A stretch of DNA of 64,000 bases from CAMYOC01 sp963704875. Lineage in GTDB: Bacteria > Pseudomonadota > Gammaproteobacteria > Steroidobacterales > XN24. The notes beneath the pieces were generated by a model. It saw nothing but the letters and a program-made list of their open reading frames with translations. It ran no database searches and was not told the origin of the DNA. The position numbers and the translations under genes were made by a program. Location of the stretch: contig CAVPIA010000008.1 in the NCBI GenBank assembly GCA_963704875.1, forward strand, positions 248,001 to 312,000, written 5' to 3'. Within the stretch, counting starts at the first letter, position 1. Each line of letters begins with the position of its first letter. Shown here in pieces: positions 7,425 through 16,450 of this stretch.

Positions 7425-8468
7425 ATGACCCAGGAACCGACCACGCTGGCCAGCCTCTCAATGGCAATCTGGGAGGTGCTCGAGACGCACTACAGCGTCA
7501 ACCCGGCCGCCGTATTTGCTGCTGCAGGGATCGAAAAAGCCACTGCGATGGAGCGTACCGGGCGGATACCCATAGAGAACGTTCAAAAGCTCTGGCGGGA
7601 GGCGATCCGGGTCAGCGGCGATGCCCATATCGGGCATATGGTGGGGCGATCGATGCGACCAGCATCGGCCTATGCACTGGGTTTTGCATGGCTGGCCAGC
7701 AGCTCTCTGGCTGAGGGGATAGACCGGCAGGTGCGCTACGCGCGGGTGCTGACCACGTTCTACGGCGCTGAATTTGAAACGGGTGAGAAAGAAAGCTGTT
7801 TTCGTGTCCTCGGAGCCGGCCGGGACGAAACGCTGCTGCCGATCTCGGCGGACGTCGGCCTGACCATGACCTTGCGCTTTTGCCGACTCGCCAGTCGTGA
7901 TGATTTTGCGCCGCTTCGCGTCTGTTTCAAACAGTCGCTGGATGACCCGACGACCCTTGCGCGGTACCGGGCCTATTTTCGCTGCCCGGTTGAATTCGGC
8001 GCCGCCGAGAACGCGATTTACTTCGACACCGCGGCGCTGAATGAACCCTTGCCTGCCGCCAGCGAAAGTCTGGTGGCCGACAACGAAAGGATGCTCGACC
8101 GCTATCTGAGCGAAGTCGAATCCGGGGATTTCAGCAACAAGGTCCGCCAGGCGGTGGCAAAGGCCCTGCCGTCCGGGAAGGTCACCGAGGAAGAAGTCGC
8201 GCACAGGCTCCACCGCAGCGTCAGTTCGCTGCAACGTTATCTGCGCGCCGAGGGCACCGGCTATCGAGCCATCCTGGAAGAGACTCGCGAGCACCTTGCG
8301 CGGGAACATCTGATGGCCGGCCAGCACCCGATCGCGGAGATTGCATACCTGCTTGGATACGCGGATCAGAGCACATTCACCCGCGCATTCAAGCGCTGGA
8401 CCGGCATGTCGCCAGGCGCCTTTGCGGCACGCAGCGCCGGCGCCGGCTCAGATCAGCCAGAAGCCTGA
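7425..8468 (+). CDS. AraC-family transcriptional regulator
   Basis: A 347-residue protein with the two-part layout of OruR/ArgR-type AraC regulators: an N-terminal arabinose-binding-like sensor domain (residues about 25-210) and a C-terminal double helix-turn-helix. The second HTH is clear: PIAEIAYLLGYADQSTFTRAFKRWTGMSPGAF. The ATG follows GGGAG. The effector cannot be predicted. It lies beyond the PHA locus and is divergent from the unknown gene at 6769. Confidence 0.9.
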   Translation: MTQEPTTLASLSMAIWEVLETHYSVNPAAVFAAAGIEKATAMERTGRIPIENVQKLWREAIRVSGDAHIGHMVGRSMRPASAYALGFAWLASSSLAEGIDRQVRYARVLTTFYGAEFETGEKESCFRVLGAGRDETLLPISADVGLTMTLRFCRLASRDDFAPLRVCFKQSLDDPTTLARYRAYFRCPVEFGAAENAIYFDTAALNEPLPAASESLVADNERMLDRYLSEVESGDFSNKVRQAVAKALPSGKVTEEEVAHRLHRSVSSLQRYLRAEGTGYRAILEETREHLAREHLMAGQHPIAEIAYLLGYADQSTFTRAFKRWTGMSPGAFAARSAGAGSDQPEA

Positions 8469-8545
8469 ACCGAAGCTGGCCCCGGCACCTGCAGCGGCCC
8501 CGGGCCGCGCAACCATGTACCGAGCAACCACGTACTGCTCACTAT

Positions 8546-9031
8546 TCAGGCTGCTTGCGGTTCCCCGTCGGCAATGGGCTGGTTGACCGCCCCGCCATTG
8601 TTGACGAGATCGTCCATCAGCTCGTCCATGTCCTCAGCCAGGGCTCCCAGCTGCCGCAAGGCGAGCAGGTAAAGCGTCTGGAAGTCGTATCCTTCGACGC
8701 GGGCGGATTTCTGCAGTCGAGCCAGTTCCTCACGCCGATACAGATCAGGCCCACGACTGCGCAGCGCCCTGAGGATGCTGGAGATCAGCACGTCGGGACG
8801 GTCACCCTCATCATGCCGACCGTGTGCCCGCTCCATCAATAAGCCTGGCGCGGTGGCGTCGACCACCCAGCGCATGCGCTCATTGCCGGACAGGTATTGC
8901 ACCAGATAACTGCGGTGAGTCCGCGTAAGCGGACGAACACCCAGCGTGTTGGGGTCGCCGGCGATCCAGCCGCGCGCCATCCGGGTGAGAATCGTGTCGG
9001 TGATGCGCTGGATATCGGTATCCATATTCAT
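8546..9031 (-). CDS. Hypothetical protein (161 aa), function unknown
   Basis: The start is well supported: GGAGG 8 nt before the ATG at 9031. The protein is soluble-looking, helical and rich in charged residues, with a C-terminal LGALAEDMDELMDDLVNNGG stretch. No signal peptide, membrane segment or known motif was seen. It converges with the AraC regulator gene across a 77-nt gap. Its codon use looks like its neighbours', so it is probably a real but uncharacterised gene. Confidence 0.65.
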   Translation of the reverse strand: MNMDTDIQRITDTILTRMARGWIAGDPNTLGVRPLTRTHRSYLVQYLSGNERMRWVVDATAPGLLMERAHGRHDEGDRPDVLISSILRALRSRGPDLYRREELARLQKSARVEGYDFQTLYLLALRQLGALAEDMDELMDDLVNNGGAVNQPIADGEPQAA

Positions 9032-9373
9032 GTGTCAATCCTCCAGTCAGCTGTCGCGTGAGCGCTCGGGTCAGGGTCGGCCTGAACCCTTCCAGCCAGG
9101 TGATGAAATCTTAAGCACTCGGCTGATTGCTGGATTGGCCGACGCGGGCAAGGTTTTTGCCAAAACGGTCATTCCGCGTCATTTGTGCTTTTCCGTAGGT
9201 TCGCGTACTTCGCCGGTCTGGCCGAGGTCGAGAAGTCCTGCGTCGACCTGCTCTGCGCAGTCGCGCCGGCCCAATCCGCCGGCTTAATCTCCTCCCGGAC
9301 TCAGGAAAGGACAGCCCCAAAACGACGAAGCCCCGCAGTTGCGGGGCTTCGTTATTAATAAAGAGCGTCTTGC
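9032..9373. other. Intergenic region with a terminator at its end
   Basis: About 340 nt between two minus-strand genes. The only clear element is the hairpin at 9325-9352. The part before 9320 should hold the promoter of the gene at 8546-9031, but no strong hexamers stand out. Confidence 0.5.
9325..9352 (-). terminator. Intrinsic terminator downstream of the PEP-CTERM gene
   Basis: A 13-bp stem ACGAAGCCCCGCA / TGCGGGGCTTCGT with a 2-nt loop, followed on the minus strand by a T-rich stretch (CGTCGTTTTG). It sits 22 nt after the stop of the PEP-CTERM gene. Confidence 0.8.
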
Positions 9374-10141
9374 TCAGGAACGACGGCGACGCGCAACGCC
9401 GGCGCCGATCAGCCCCATGGCCAGCAAGGCCAGCGAGCCCGGCTCGGGCACTTCGGCGTAGCCTTCGATAATATCGTTGGCGCAGGTCGGGCCCCAGTGC
9501 AGCGCAATGCCGTTAGCCAGCGACAGGTCGGTACCGCTCAGGTCGATGCTGAAGGACATATAGCCGTCCTCTACCGACCAGCTGCCGCCGTTCAATGCGG
9601 CGGCGAAGTTGCTGGCGGTGTCCACCGCGACTTCCTGGCCGTTGCGGTAAATGGCGCCGCTCATGAAGTCTTCGCTCATCAGCGCGCTATCGTCATTGGA
9701 ACCTGACAATTCGTACAGCATGCCGTCGCCGCCATTCTCGTTCCAGCGATCATCCAGCGAGAAGCCGTATTCCCACACCGTGCCGGTCACGTTGTCATCA
9801 TCCAGATAGGGCGCGGAACCGTGCGGATTCCAGGCCGAGGCCAGGAACAGGTCGCTGTAGCCGATGCCCATGCCGTTTTCCGTATACGCGGAAAACAGTC
9901 CATCATCGCCACGGCCTGCGAAGTTGGTAAAGATGTTGACCGTCAGGATGTTGCCAACCTGACTCAGCTCTGCACGGAAGACGTCGAACTTGCTGGCGGC
10001 GCCGATCACATCACCGTAGTTATGGTCGTCGCCACCATGATAGGTGTCGTCGATCGCAACCGGTGCAGCGTTCGCGGCCGCGGAAAACGCCAACATCAGC
10101 ATGGCGGCGAGGGGGGTGACACTCTTGAGGTTGATCATCAT
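9374..10141 (-). CDS. PEP-CTERM sorting domain-containing exported protein
   Basis: A 255-residue secreted protein. An N-terminal signal peptide (MMINLKSVTPLAAMLMLAFS, cleavage near ANA-AP) is followed by a long acidic Gly/Asn/Asp-rich region without known domains. It ends in a PEP-CTERM signal: VPEPGSLALLAMGLIGAG then VARRRRS. Such tails are processed by exosortase in exopolysaccharide-producing bacteria. A TTG start at 10147 is possible, but the ATG at 10141 has AGGA 8 nt upstream. No exosortase gene is in the window. Confidence 0.9.
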   Translation of the reverse strand: MMINLKSVTPLAAMLMLAFSAAANAAPVAIDDTYHGGDDHNYGDVIGAASKFDVFRAELSQVGNILTVNIFTNFAGRGDDGLFSAYTENGMGIGYSDLFLASAWNPHGSAPYLDDDNVTGTVWEYGFSLDDRWNENGGDGMLYELSGSNDDSALMSEDFMSGAIYRNGQEVAVDTASNFAAALNGGSWSVEDGYMSFSIDLSGTDLSLANGIALHWGPTCANDIIEGYAEVPEPGSLALLAMGLIGAGVARRRRS

Positions 10142-10623
10142 GGTCAAATCCTGTGTTCAAAAAACAGTCCTTCTGGTATCCATCTAGCAGGATTCGTGCC
10201 AACTTTTTTTATTCTTATTTTCAATACCTTACGGCAAATCATGGCGGCGGGTGTAAATGCCTCCGACACTGTGTGAACCCGGTCCGGCAGCGACGCTGCA
10301 TGCTGGGGGAAGAAGTGTGAACCGGTTCACACTTCTTTCCACATTTCCGCCAGACAAGCTGCCGGGGACACCGAAACAAGCGCAAATAGCCACGAAAACT
10401 GTAAAGAATTGCGACGCTTTCCCGCGCTGATATGACATAAGGACGAAACCGCGAGCGAAAAACGCGGTAATCCGGCGAATCCGATGTCAGATTCACAGTG
10501 CCGCCCCGAATGTCGAATTAGCGGACCAGCCGCATAAAGGATTGGAGGAATAACCGGAGCCGGGATCAGGCCAAACGGGAACGGCGCCGCGCCAAAACCA
10601 GCTCAGACCCCAATTCGGCCAAT
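10142..10623. other. Intergenic region upstream of the PEP-CTERM gene, with a perfect palindrome
   Basis: About 480 nt separate the PEP-CTERM gene from the DadA-like gene, both on the minus strand. The region holds the 28-bp palindrome at 10310-10337 and a partial copy of its half-site (GTGTGAACCCGGT) near 10271. No convincing ORF was seen. Confidence 0.55.
10310..10337. promoter_or_regulatory. Perfect 28-bp palindrome, probable operator
   Basis: The core GTGTGAACCGGTTCACAC is extended by AAGAA/TTCTT arms into a perfect 28-bp inverted repeat with no loop. A central CG with AACCGGTT symmetry resembles operators of LacI-family repressors. A degenerate half-site lies about 40 bp away, as for cooperative binding. 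It is about 170 nt upstream of the PEP-CTERM gene. It lacks a T tract, so a terminator role is unlikely. No LacI-family gene is in the window. Confidence 0.55.
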
Positions 10624-11958
10624 TCAGAATCTGGCCAGCGCGTAGTCATTCATATCCAGAGCGGGTTTCTGACCCAGAACCACGTCAGCCAGCAGACGCC
10701 CGCATCCTGCCGCCATGGTCCAGCCCAGCGGTCCCTGCCCGGTGTTCATATACAACCCCTGGAGCGGGGTCGACCCCAGAATCGGGACGCCATCCGCCGA
10801 CACTGGCCGGAAGCCGCACCAGGGCGTCACGGACGACGGCTGCAAACGCGTCGCGTAGTCAGGATAAAGCGCATGCAACAGATGGTTCAGATTCGCCAGG
10901 CGGGAAGGCGACAGCGTGTCGTCATAGCCGGTGAATTCAGCGGTACCCGCCACACGAATACGATCGCCCAACGGCGTGACCGCCGCGTGCAGATGATCGT
11001 CGGACACCGGGATGCGTGGCGGCGATGCCCAGTCACCCACCGGCGCGGTAATCGAGTATCCTTTGACCGGCCGGACCGGCACACTCAGCCCGAGCCGGCG
11101 CGCCAGCACCGGCGTAAAACTGCCGGCTGCGAGCACCACTGCGTCACCATCGAGAATGGTTTCGCCGTGTTCCGGTTCAACGCCCGAATTCGCCCTGAGG
11201 ACTGGATCTGTATCGCCATCCAGGCGCCGCTCCGCGCACCGGTATTCCACACCACTGAGCTGACCGCCGCGCATTCGCACACCGGTGAATTCGGACCGGT
11301 AGACAAACCGGACCCCGGCTTCAGCCGCACGCTGTGCAAGATTCCGGGTAAACATATGAGCATCCCCGCTCTCATCCCGAGAATAGTGAATACCGCCGAC
11401 CAGGTCCCCGGCGATCGGGGCCAGCGCCGGCTCGACCCCGACCAGACCGGCCCGGTCAAGAACCCGGTGAGCTACGCCATGCTCGGCAAGGAATGCGGCC
11501 AGCGCCGCGGCCCGATCCAGCGACGCCTGGTCACGACAGGCACGCAGTGTGCCGGTGCTTGCGGCGTCGTATTCGATCCCGGTTTGTTCGCGCAGTTGCT
11601 GCAACTGGGCCAGCGAATACAGTGCCAGGCGCACGTTCTTCACCGTGTTGCGGTGGAAGGAACCGGTCCGCGAATGCCACAGGAACTGCAGACCCCATCC
11701 GATCAGGCTCGGCAATGCATGCGGCCGCAATAACATGGGCGCATCTTCGCGGCCGATCCAGCGCAGCAGTTTGCGCCAGGTCCCGGGAGCATTCCACGGA
11801 TCAGCCATGCTGGGAGTCAACATGCCCGCGTTGGCGAAGCTGGTCTCCATTGCAGCGGCGTCGCCACGCTCGATCACCGTGACCGTGGCACCGCCTTGAC
11901 GCAGATACCACGCAGTTGCCGTGCCGGCCAGACCGGCACCAACGATGATCACATGCAT
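10624..11958 (-). CDS. dadA: D-amino acid dehydrogenase-like FAD oxidoreductase (DadA family)
   Basis: A 444-residue protein of the DAO/DadA family, which oxidises D-amino acids to 2-oxo acids at the inner membrane. It has an N-terminal FAD-binding Rossmann motif (VGAGLAGTATAWYL), ERGD for ribose binding, the DadA-type SFANAGMLTPSMADPWNAPG segment, and the C-terminal motif PWCGFRPVSADGVPILG with NTGQGPLGWTMA. The ATG at 11958 (MHVIIVGAG) is preferred over the upstream TTG because it places the FAD motif at the N-terminus. The substrate is not fixed by sequence. Confidence 0.85.
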   Translation of the reverse strand: MHVIIVGAGLAGTATAWYLRQGGATVTVIERGDAAAMETSFANAGMLTPSMADPWNAPGTWRKLLRWIGREDAPMLLRPHALPSLIGWGLQFLWHSRTGSFHRNTVKNVRLALYSLAQLQQLREQTGIEYDAASTGTLRACRDQASLDRAAALAAFLAEHGVAHRVLDRAGLVGVEPALAPIAGDLVGGIHYSRDESGDAHMFTRNLAQRAAEAGVRFVYRSEFTGVRMRGGQLSGVEYRCAERRLDGDTDPVLRANSGVEPEHGETILDGDAVVLAAGSFTPVLARRLGLSVPVRPVKGYSITAPVGDWASPPRIPVSDDHLHAAVTPLGDRIRVAGTAEFTGYDDTLSPSRLANLNHLLHALYPDYATRLQPSSVTPWCGFRPVSADGVPILGSTPLQGLYMNTGQGPLGWTMAAGCGRLLADVVLGQKPALDMNDYALARF

Positions 11959-12069
11959 AAACGCTCGACACCTGGGCAAATAGTCACGGCCACCTATTAT
12001 GCGTGATCACCCGCCAGCACGGGACCTCCGCGGCGCCTATCAGTGACCTCTGGCAGCCTTTAGCAAGCT

Positions 12070-13281
12070 CTAGCGACAGGCACTTACCTGCGCGCGGGCT
12101 GGTGAGGAAACCGCCAGCGCGCGTTCCAGGCCAAGGCGCAAATCGCTCACCAGATCCTCTGCATGCTCGATCCCGATCGACAGCCGTAACAGGTTGTCGC
12201 TGATGCCCGCGCGTCGACGCGCGTCCTCATCCATTGCCGCATGAGTCATGCTCGCCGGGTGTGCGATCAGACTCTCGACCCCACCGAGTGACTCGGCCAG
12301 GAAAAAGTGTTGCAAACCCTCGAGCATCGCCACCACTTCAGCTTCGCCGCCAAGCAGTTCGAAACTGACCATGGCGCCGAACCCGTCCTGTTGACGCGCG
12401 GCGATCGCATGACCCGGATGATCGGCCAAGCCGGGGTAGTACACCGTTGCCACGGCCGGATGCGTGCGCAGCAGGTCGACCGCGGCACGCGCATTCTCTT
12501 CATGCGCGCGCAAGCGCGTGTTCAGCGTGCGCAGACCACGAAGGGTCAGGAAGCTGTCGAAGGGCGCACCGGTCAAACCAAGACAATTCCCCCACCAGGC
12601 GAGTTCTTCCTGCAGCTCTTCGGTGGCAGCCACCACCCCGCCACCGACCACATCGCTATGACCATTGAGGTACTTGGTTGTGGAATGCACGACGATATCC
12701 GCGCCGTGCTCGATCGGCCGTTGCCATCCCGGTGACAGGAAGGTGTTGTCGGCCACCAGCAGCGTGCCGTGCTCGGTGCAGCGCCGGGCGATATCGCTCA
12801 AATCGGTAATGCGCAGCAGCGGATTGCTTGGCGTTTCACTCAGTACCATGCGCGGCGCAAGCGCGAATGCGCGATCCAGCGCCAGCGGATCGGTCTGATC
12901 GATAAACTCCACGCGGAAATGCCCGCGCGCAGACAGCGCCGTCAGCAGACGATGGGTGCCGCCATAGCAATCATGCGGCGCGAGCAGCAGCTCGTCCTGT
13001 TGCAACAGGTGGCAAACCAGCGTCAGCGCGGCCATGCCGGAGCTTGTGATGGTGGCGCCCACACCGCCCTCAAGACCCGCCAGCGCATCAGCCAGGGCAT
13101 CGCGGGTCGGGTTTCCCGAGCGCGTGTAGTCGTACGGGCCCTTTTGGTTGAATCCCTGGAATTCATAGGTTGAGGTCAGATACAGCGGCGGCACCACAGC
13201 GCCGAACTGGCCATCGCCGCCAAGCCCCGAGCGCACCGCGCGGGTACTGTTACGAATGGTGCTGCGGATAGTGTCGGTCAT
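12070..13281 (-). CDS. metB: Cystathionine gamma-synthase / trans-sulfuration PLP enzyme (MetB)
   Basis: A 403-residue Cys/Met-metabolism PLP enzyme. It probably couples the activated homoserine made by MetX with cysteine, though direct sulfhydrylation is possible. It shows YTRSGNPTRDALADALAGLE, the PLP Lys in HSTTKYLNGHSDVVGG, and the C-terminal SLGGVESLIAHPASMTH substrate loop. The frame is open further upstream, but that part overlaps metX; the ATG at 13281 overlaps the metX stop by ATGA. It is co-transcribed with metX under the SAM riboswitch. Confidence 0.9.
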   Translation of the reverse strand: MTDTIRSTIRNSTRAVRSGLGGDGQFGAVVPPLYLTSTYEFQGFNQKGPYDYTRSGNPTRDALADALAGLEGGVGATITSSGMAALTLVCHLLQQDELLLAPHDCYGGTHRLLTALSARGHFRVEFIDQTDPLALDRAFALAPRMVLSETPSNPLLRITDLSDIARRCTEHGTLLVADNTFLSPGWQRPIEHGADIVVHSTTKYLNGHSDVVGGGVVAATEELQEELAWWGNCLGLTGAPFDSFLTLRGLRTLNTRLRAHEENARAAVDLLRTHPAVATVYYPGLADHPGHAIAARQQDGFGAMVSFELLGGEAEVVAMLEGLQHFFLAESLGGVESLIAHPASMTHAAMDEDARRRAGISDNLLRLSIGIEHAEDLVSDLRLGLERALAVSSPARAQVSACR

Positions 13282-14360
13282 GGCTGCTGACCCTCCAGGG
13301 CCTGTTTGAATAGTGGAATAAGGGTCTCGTCTTCCTTCAGAAAGGCGTCGTGTCCAAATATCGAGTCGATCTCTATCAGGCGGGCCGGGACGGAGTTTTC
13401 TCCGCGACCCAGGCGAGCGCCGAGCAGGCGCATCTGTTCCACCGGAACCAGCTGGTCCTGGCGCACAGCAATCAATGTCGTCGGCACGTGGACATCGCGT
13501 GGATCGATGTGCTGCAGATCTATCGACTCGGACAGACACAAGAACGACTCCGGCAGCACCCGCGCGGCGAAGTCCGCGCCGCGTGCATCCAGATACTCTT
13601 CCACCGGAAAGCGGAATCCCTGTTCGGTCACGGCCGGGGTGCTGGCGAAACGTTGCGCGAATTCGGCCGGCGAGCGGTAGGTGGTCATCGCCAGGCTTCG
13701 GGCCAGAGACAAGCCCTCGGTCCCGCGGCCGTTTTGCAACCCCAGACGCACTATGCGCCGCTGGATGCTGCGCCATGCGGTCGCCAGCGGATGAGCCTCT
13801 TCAGCGGCGCTGACCACCAGCAGGCGCCCCAGACGCGAACCGTGCTCCGCCGCAAAAGCCAGCGCGACCATGCCGCCATAGGACGCACCCACAAAGGCAT
13901 GCAGGTGCGCGATGCCCAGGTGATCCAGCAGTAAGGCGAGCAACGCAGTCTGATCGCTTGTCGTAACACTCGGGAACGAAGAGACACCGCTCACTGCGCC
14001 GCCGTCCGTCCTCGCCTGAGGCCCGGTGCTGCCACCGCTGCCACCCAGATAATCGAAGCTCAGTACCCGGAAGCGATCAGTGTCCACGCCCAGCCCCCGG
14101 CCGACCAGGCCAGGCCACCAGGCCTTTTCGTCGCCAGAGTTCGCACACACCCGGCGATCTGCGGAAATGCCGCCAAGGACCGCGACCACCGGCGCCCCGG
14201 CCCGCCCGGTCATTCGCCAGGCCAGCTCCACAGTCGGCAAGCAGCCGCCCAGAGACAGATTGAGTCCTCCGGACAGATGCAATACATCGTCGGCAAATTC
14301 TTGCGGCTGCGCGCAGACCTCGTCGGCTAACGAGACAGCGGCGCCCTGGGCGTTGGTCAT
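13278..14360 (-). CDS. metX: Homoserine O-acyltransferase MetX family
   Basis: A 360-residue alpha/beta-hydrolase that activates homoserine in methionine synthesis. The nucleophile elbow GASYGGMVAL holds the catalytic Ser; the Asp region (VRQDQLVPVEQM) and the His (SIFGHDAFL) complete the triad. The oxyanion-side motif is GGISADRRV rather than the more common GG-H form. Some gammaproteobacterial MetX proteins use succinyl-CoA, so acetyl versus succinyl donor is left open. GGAGG precedes the ATG. It is the first gene after the SAM riboswitch and overlaps metB. Confidence 0.88.
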   Translation of the reverse strand: MTNAQGAAVSLADEVCAQPQEFADDVLHLSGGLNLSLGGCLPTVELAWRMTGRAGAPVVAVLGGISADRRVCANSGDEKAWWPGLVGRGLGVDTDRFRVLSFDYLGGSGGSTGPQARTDGGAVSGVSSFPSVTTSDQTALLALLLDHLGIAHLHAFVGASYGGMVALAFAAEHGSRLGRLLVVSAAEEAHPLATAWRSIQRRIVRLGLQNGRGTEGLSLARSLAMTTYRSPAEFAQRFASTPAVTEQGFRFPVEEYLDARGADFAARVLPESFLCLSESIDLQHIDPRDVHVPTTLIAVRQDQLVPVEQMRLLGARLGRGENSVPARLIEIDSIFGHDAFLKEDETLIPLFKQALEGQQP

Positions 14361-14484
14361 TGATCCGGTCCTCCTGCCTGACTCCCTCGGGGGAGCGAAA
14401 TTCCCTCAACGGGAAATTCTGCGGAGCAACCGGTGGTGAGAACTGCCGCGCCCTTCCTTCTGCATCGCAGGGGCTACGCGACCT

Positions 14485-14610
14485 CTCATCTGTCGGCAGC
14501 GGCGTCTTGTAACGGACCGCTTTCCGCAGGAATTGGCACCATGCCGGAGTGGTTAGCTCCGCTGGTTGCCCCGGCATCAAAGGGCCTGTCCCTCCGCCGG
14601 TCTCGATGAG
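14485..14610 (-). promoter_or_regulatory. SAM-I (S-box) riboswitch upstream of metX
   Basis: The minus strand reads GGAGGGACAGGCCC, then TTTGATGCCGGGGCAACC and, further on, GGTGCCAATTCC and GACAGATGAGAG. These are the conserved blocks of the SAM-I aptamer in the right order. Closing stem P1 pairs CTCATC (14605-14610) with GATGAG (14485-14490). Two small hairpins (about 14382-14420) follow without a U tract before the metX RBS, so control of translation or a distant terminator is possible. SAM binding should shut off metX-metB. Confidence 0.93.
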
Positions 14611-14786
14611 TGTCTGTTAATGAAACACGCGCCAGCTTCGAGGTCAAGCATGGGCCGCGTATTTCACAAAACTCCTCTGTCACCTCCTGATCGTCATTCC
14701 GACATCTGCCATCCGTGTGGATGCAGGCGAAGTCATTCCGGCCCCATCGTGCTCATACGCTCATGGGTCCGTACATGCGGCCTCAG

Positions 14787-15875
14787 TCAGGCAATTGCCT
14801 GCACCGCGGTGTCTCCGTTCAACAAGCGCAACACGCCGGCGGTCGCGTCGGTGGTGGACACCGCACGTACACTGCCCGTGGCCAGATCCGGCGTCAGCAA
14901 ACCTTCATCGATTGCGCCGGCGACCGCGCTCTCCACCGCCTGCGCCTCTCGTTCCAGCCCGAGCGAATGGCGCAACAATAAGGCCGCACTGAGGATCATT
15001 CCGTAGGGATTCGCGATCCCCTTGCCAGCGATATCCGGCGCCGATCCATGAATCGGCTCGTACAGGCCCGGCCCGTCAGCAGACAGGGAGGCTGATGGCA
15101 GCATGCCCAGCGATCCGGTAATGACCGAGGCTTCATCGCTAAGGATGTCGCCGAACATGTTCTCGGTCACCACGACGTCAAAGCGTCTGGGTTGCTGGAT
15201 CAGATGCATCGCCGCCGCGTCCACCAATATGTGCTCGAGCCGTATTGCCGGATACTCCTCAGCGACGATACGGCTGGTGGTCTCGCGCCACAGGCGGGAA
15301 GTCTCCAGCACGTTGGCCTTGTCCACTGAGGTGAGCTTACGTTTACGCGTCAACGCCAGTTCGCAGGCCAGGCGGACCACCCGTTCGATCTCCGCCACGG
15401 TATAGGTGCAAACGTCGCTGGCGCTGTCATGATCCCTGCGCCTGGCGCCGAAATAGATGCCCCCGGTCAACTCGCGGACGAAACAGATATCGACGCCGGC
15501 CAGCAGCTCGCTGCGCAATGGAGAGGCTGCCGACAGGCGGCGATCGGGCACGATCGGCCGCAGGTTCGCAAATACAGAGAGTGTTTGGCGCAGCTCCAGC
15601 AAACCCTGTTCCGGCCGCACGCTGGCAGCCGGATCAGACCACTTGGGCCCACCGACCGCGCCAAGCAGAACCGCATCCGCCTTCCGGCACAGGTCTGCGG
15701 TGGCAGCAGGCAGCGCGGTGCCGGTAGCGTCGATCGCAGCACCGCCGATCAGGGCTTCGGGCATGTCGAAACGATGCCCGAAGTTCTCGGCAATGGCGCT
15801 CAGCGCCGCTGCACCCGCGCGGCAGACCTCGGGACCGATACCATCTCCTGGCAGCAAAACAATCTTCGCTTTCAT
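14787..15875 (-). CDS. leuB: 3-isopropylmalate dehydrogenase LeuB
   Basis: A 362-residue NAD-dependent decarboxylating dehydrogenase of leucine synthesis. It begins KIVLLPGDGIGPEV, has the substrate-binding arginines in LLELRQTLSVFANLRP, the catalytic Tyr/Lys regions (RELTGGIYFG; TSVDKANVL), the metal-binding aspartates (VDAAAMHLI; NMFGDILSDEAS) and the NAD loop EPIHGSAPDIAGKGIANP. The ATG at 15875 overlaps the leuD stop (TAATG). It is the last gene of the large BCAA operon. Confidence 0.96.
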   Translation of the reverse strand: MKAKIVLLPGDGIGPEVCRAGAAALSAIAENFGHRFDMPEALIGGAAIDATGTALPAATADLCRKADAVLLGAVGGPKWSDPAASVRPEQGLLELRQTLSVFANLRPIVPDRRLSAASPLRSELLAGVDICFVRELTGGIYFGARRRDHDSASDVCTYTVAEIERVVRLACELALTRKRKLTSVDKANVLETSRLWRETTSRIVAEEYPAIRLEHILVDAAAMHLIQQPRRFDVVVTENMFGDILSDEASVITGSLGMLPSASLSADGPGLYEPIHGSAPDIAGKGIANPYGMILSAALLLRHSLGLEREAQAVESAVAGAIDEGLLTPDLATGSVRAVSTTDATAGVLRLLNGDTAVQAIA

Positions 15876-16450
15876 TATGATCTCGCCTCGTAACACTCGA
15901 TATCAGGCGTGCGCGATAGCAGATAGCCCAGCGGATCGATGCCGTTAAGCAGGCAATAGCGGGCAAAGGGTTCGATATCAAAACCGGTGTCGACCTCGTC
16001 CCCGGCGCGCAGGCGACATGCCTCCAGATCGATGCTCACCTCAACACCGGGGCGAGCCATCAACCAATCGTGCACGTCCGCTTCGACCACCAGCGCAAGC
16101 AGACCGTTGCGCAAGGCATTGCTGCGGAAGATGTCCGCTATCTCGGTGCTGATCACGGCGCGGAAACCGTAGTCCAGCAGCGCCCAGGGGGCGTGCTCCC
16201 GAGACGAGCCACAACCGAAATTGCGTCCCGCCACCAACACCTCGCAGCCCTCGGCTGCCGGCTGGTTGAGTATGAACCCGGGTCGTGGACATCCGGCGTC
16301 ATCAAAACGCCAGTCCTGGAACAAGCTCTGACCCAGACCCTCGCGATGGGTAGTGGTCAGAAAGCGCGCCGGGATGATCTGATCGGTGTCGATATTGTCG
16401 ACCGGCAACACGACGCTGCGCGAACGGATCATGCGAAATCCAGTACTCAT
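15875..16450 (-). CDS. leuD: 3-isopropylmalate dehydratase small subunit LeuD
   Basis: A 191-residue small (swivel-domain) subunit that pairs with LeuC to isomerise 2- to 3-isopropylmalate. It shows VDNIDTDQIIPARFL and the substrate-binding GRNFGCGSSREHAPWAL. The frame is open far upstream into leuC, but the ATG at 16450 overlaps the leuC stop by ATGA and gives the usual length. It is translationally coupled to both neighbours. Confidence 0.95.
   Translation of the reverse strand: MSTGFRMIRSRSVVLPVDNIDTDQIIPARFLTTTHREGLGQSLFQDWRFDDAGCPRPGFILNQPAAEGCEVLVAGRNFGCGSSREHAPWALLDYGFRAVISTEIADIFRSNALRNGLLALVVEADVHDWLMARPGVEVSIDLEACRLRAGDEVDTGFDIEPFARYCLLNGIDPLGYLLSRTPDIECYEARS

Noticed and set aside
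6601..7428. 275-codon plus-strand ORF opposite the hypothetical gene at 6769-7317
   Set aside because: The minus-strand frame has a proper RBS and more protein-like composition; the plus frame has neither.
10310..10337. Palindrome as an intrinsic terminator
   Set aside because: No U tract on either strand and no gene ends close by; an operator fits better.
13282..13776. N-terminal extension of metB to 568 codons
   Set aside because: The extension lies inside metX in another frame and matches no trans-sulfuration enzyme; the ATG at 13281 overlaps the metX stop and gives normal length.
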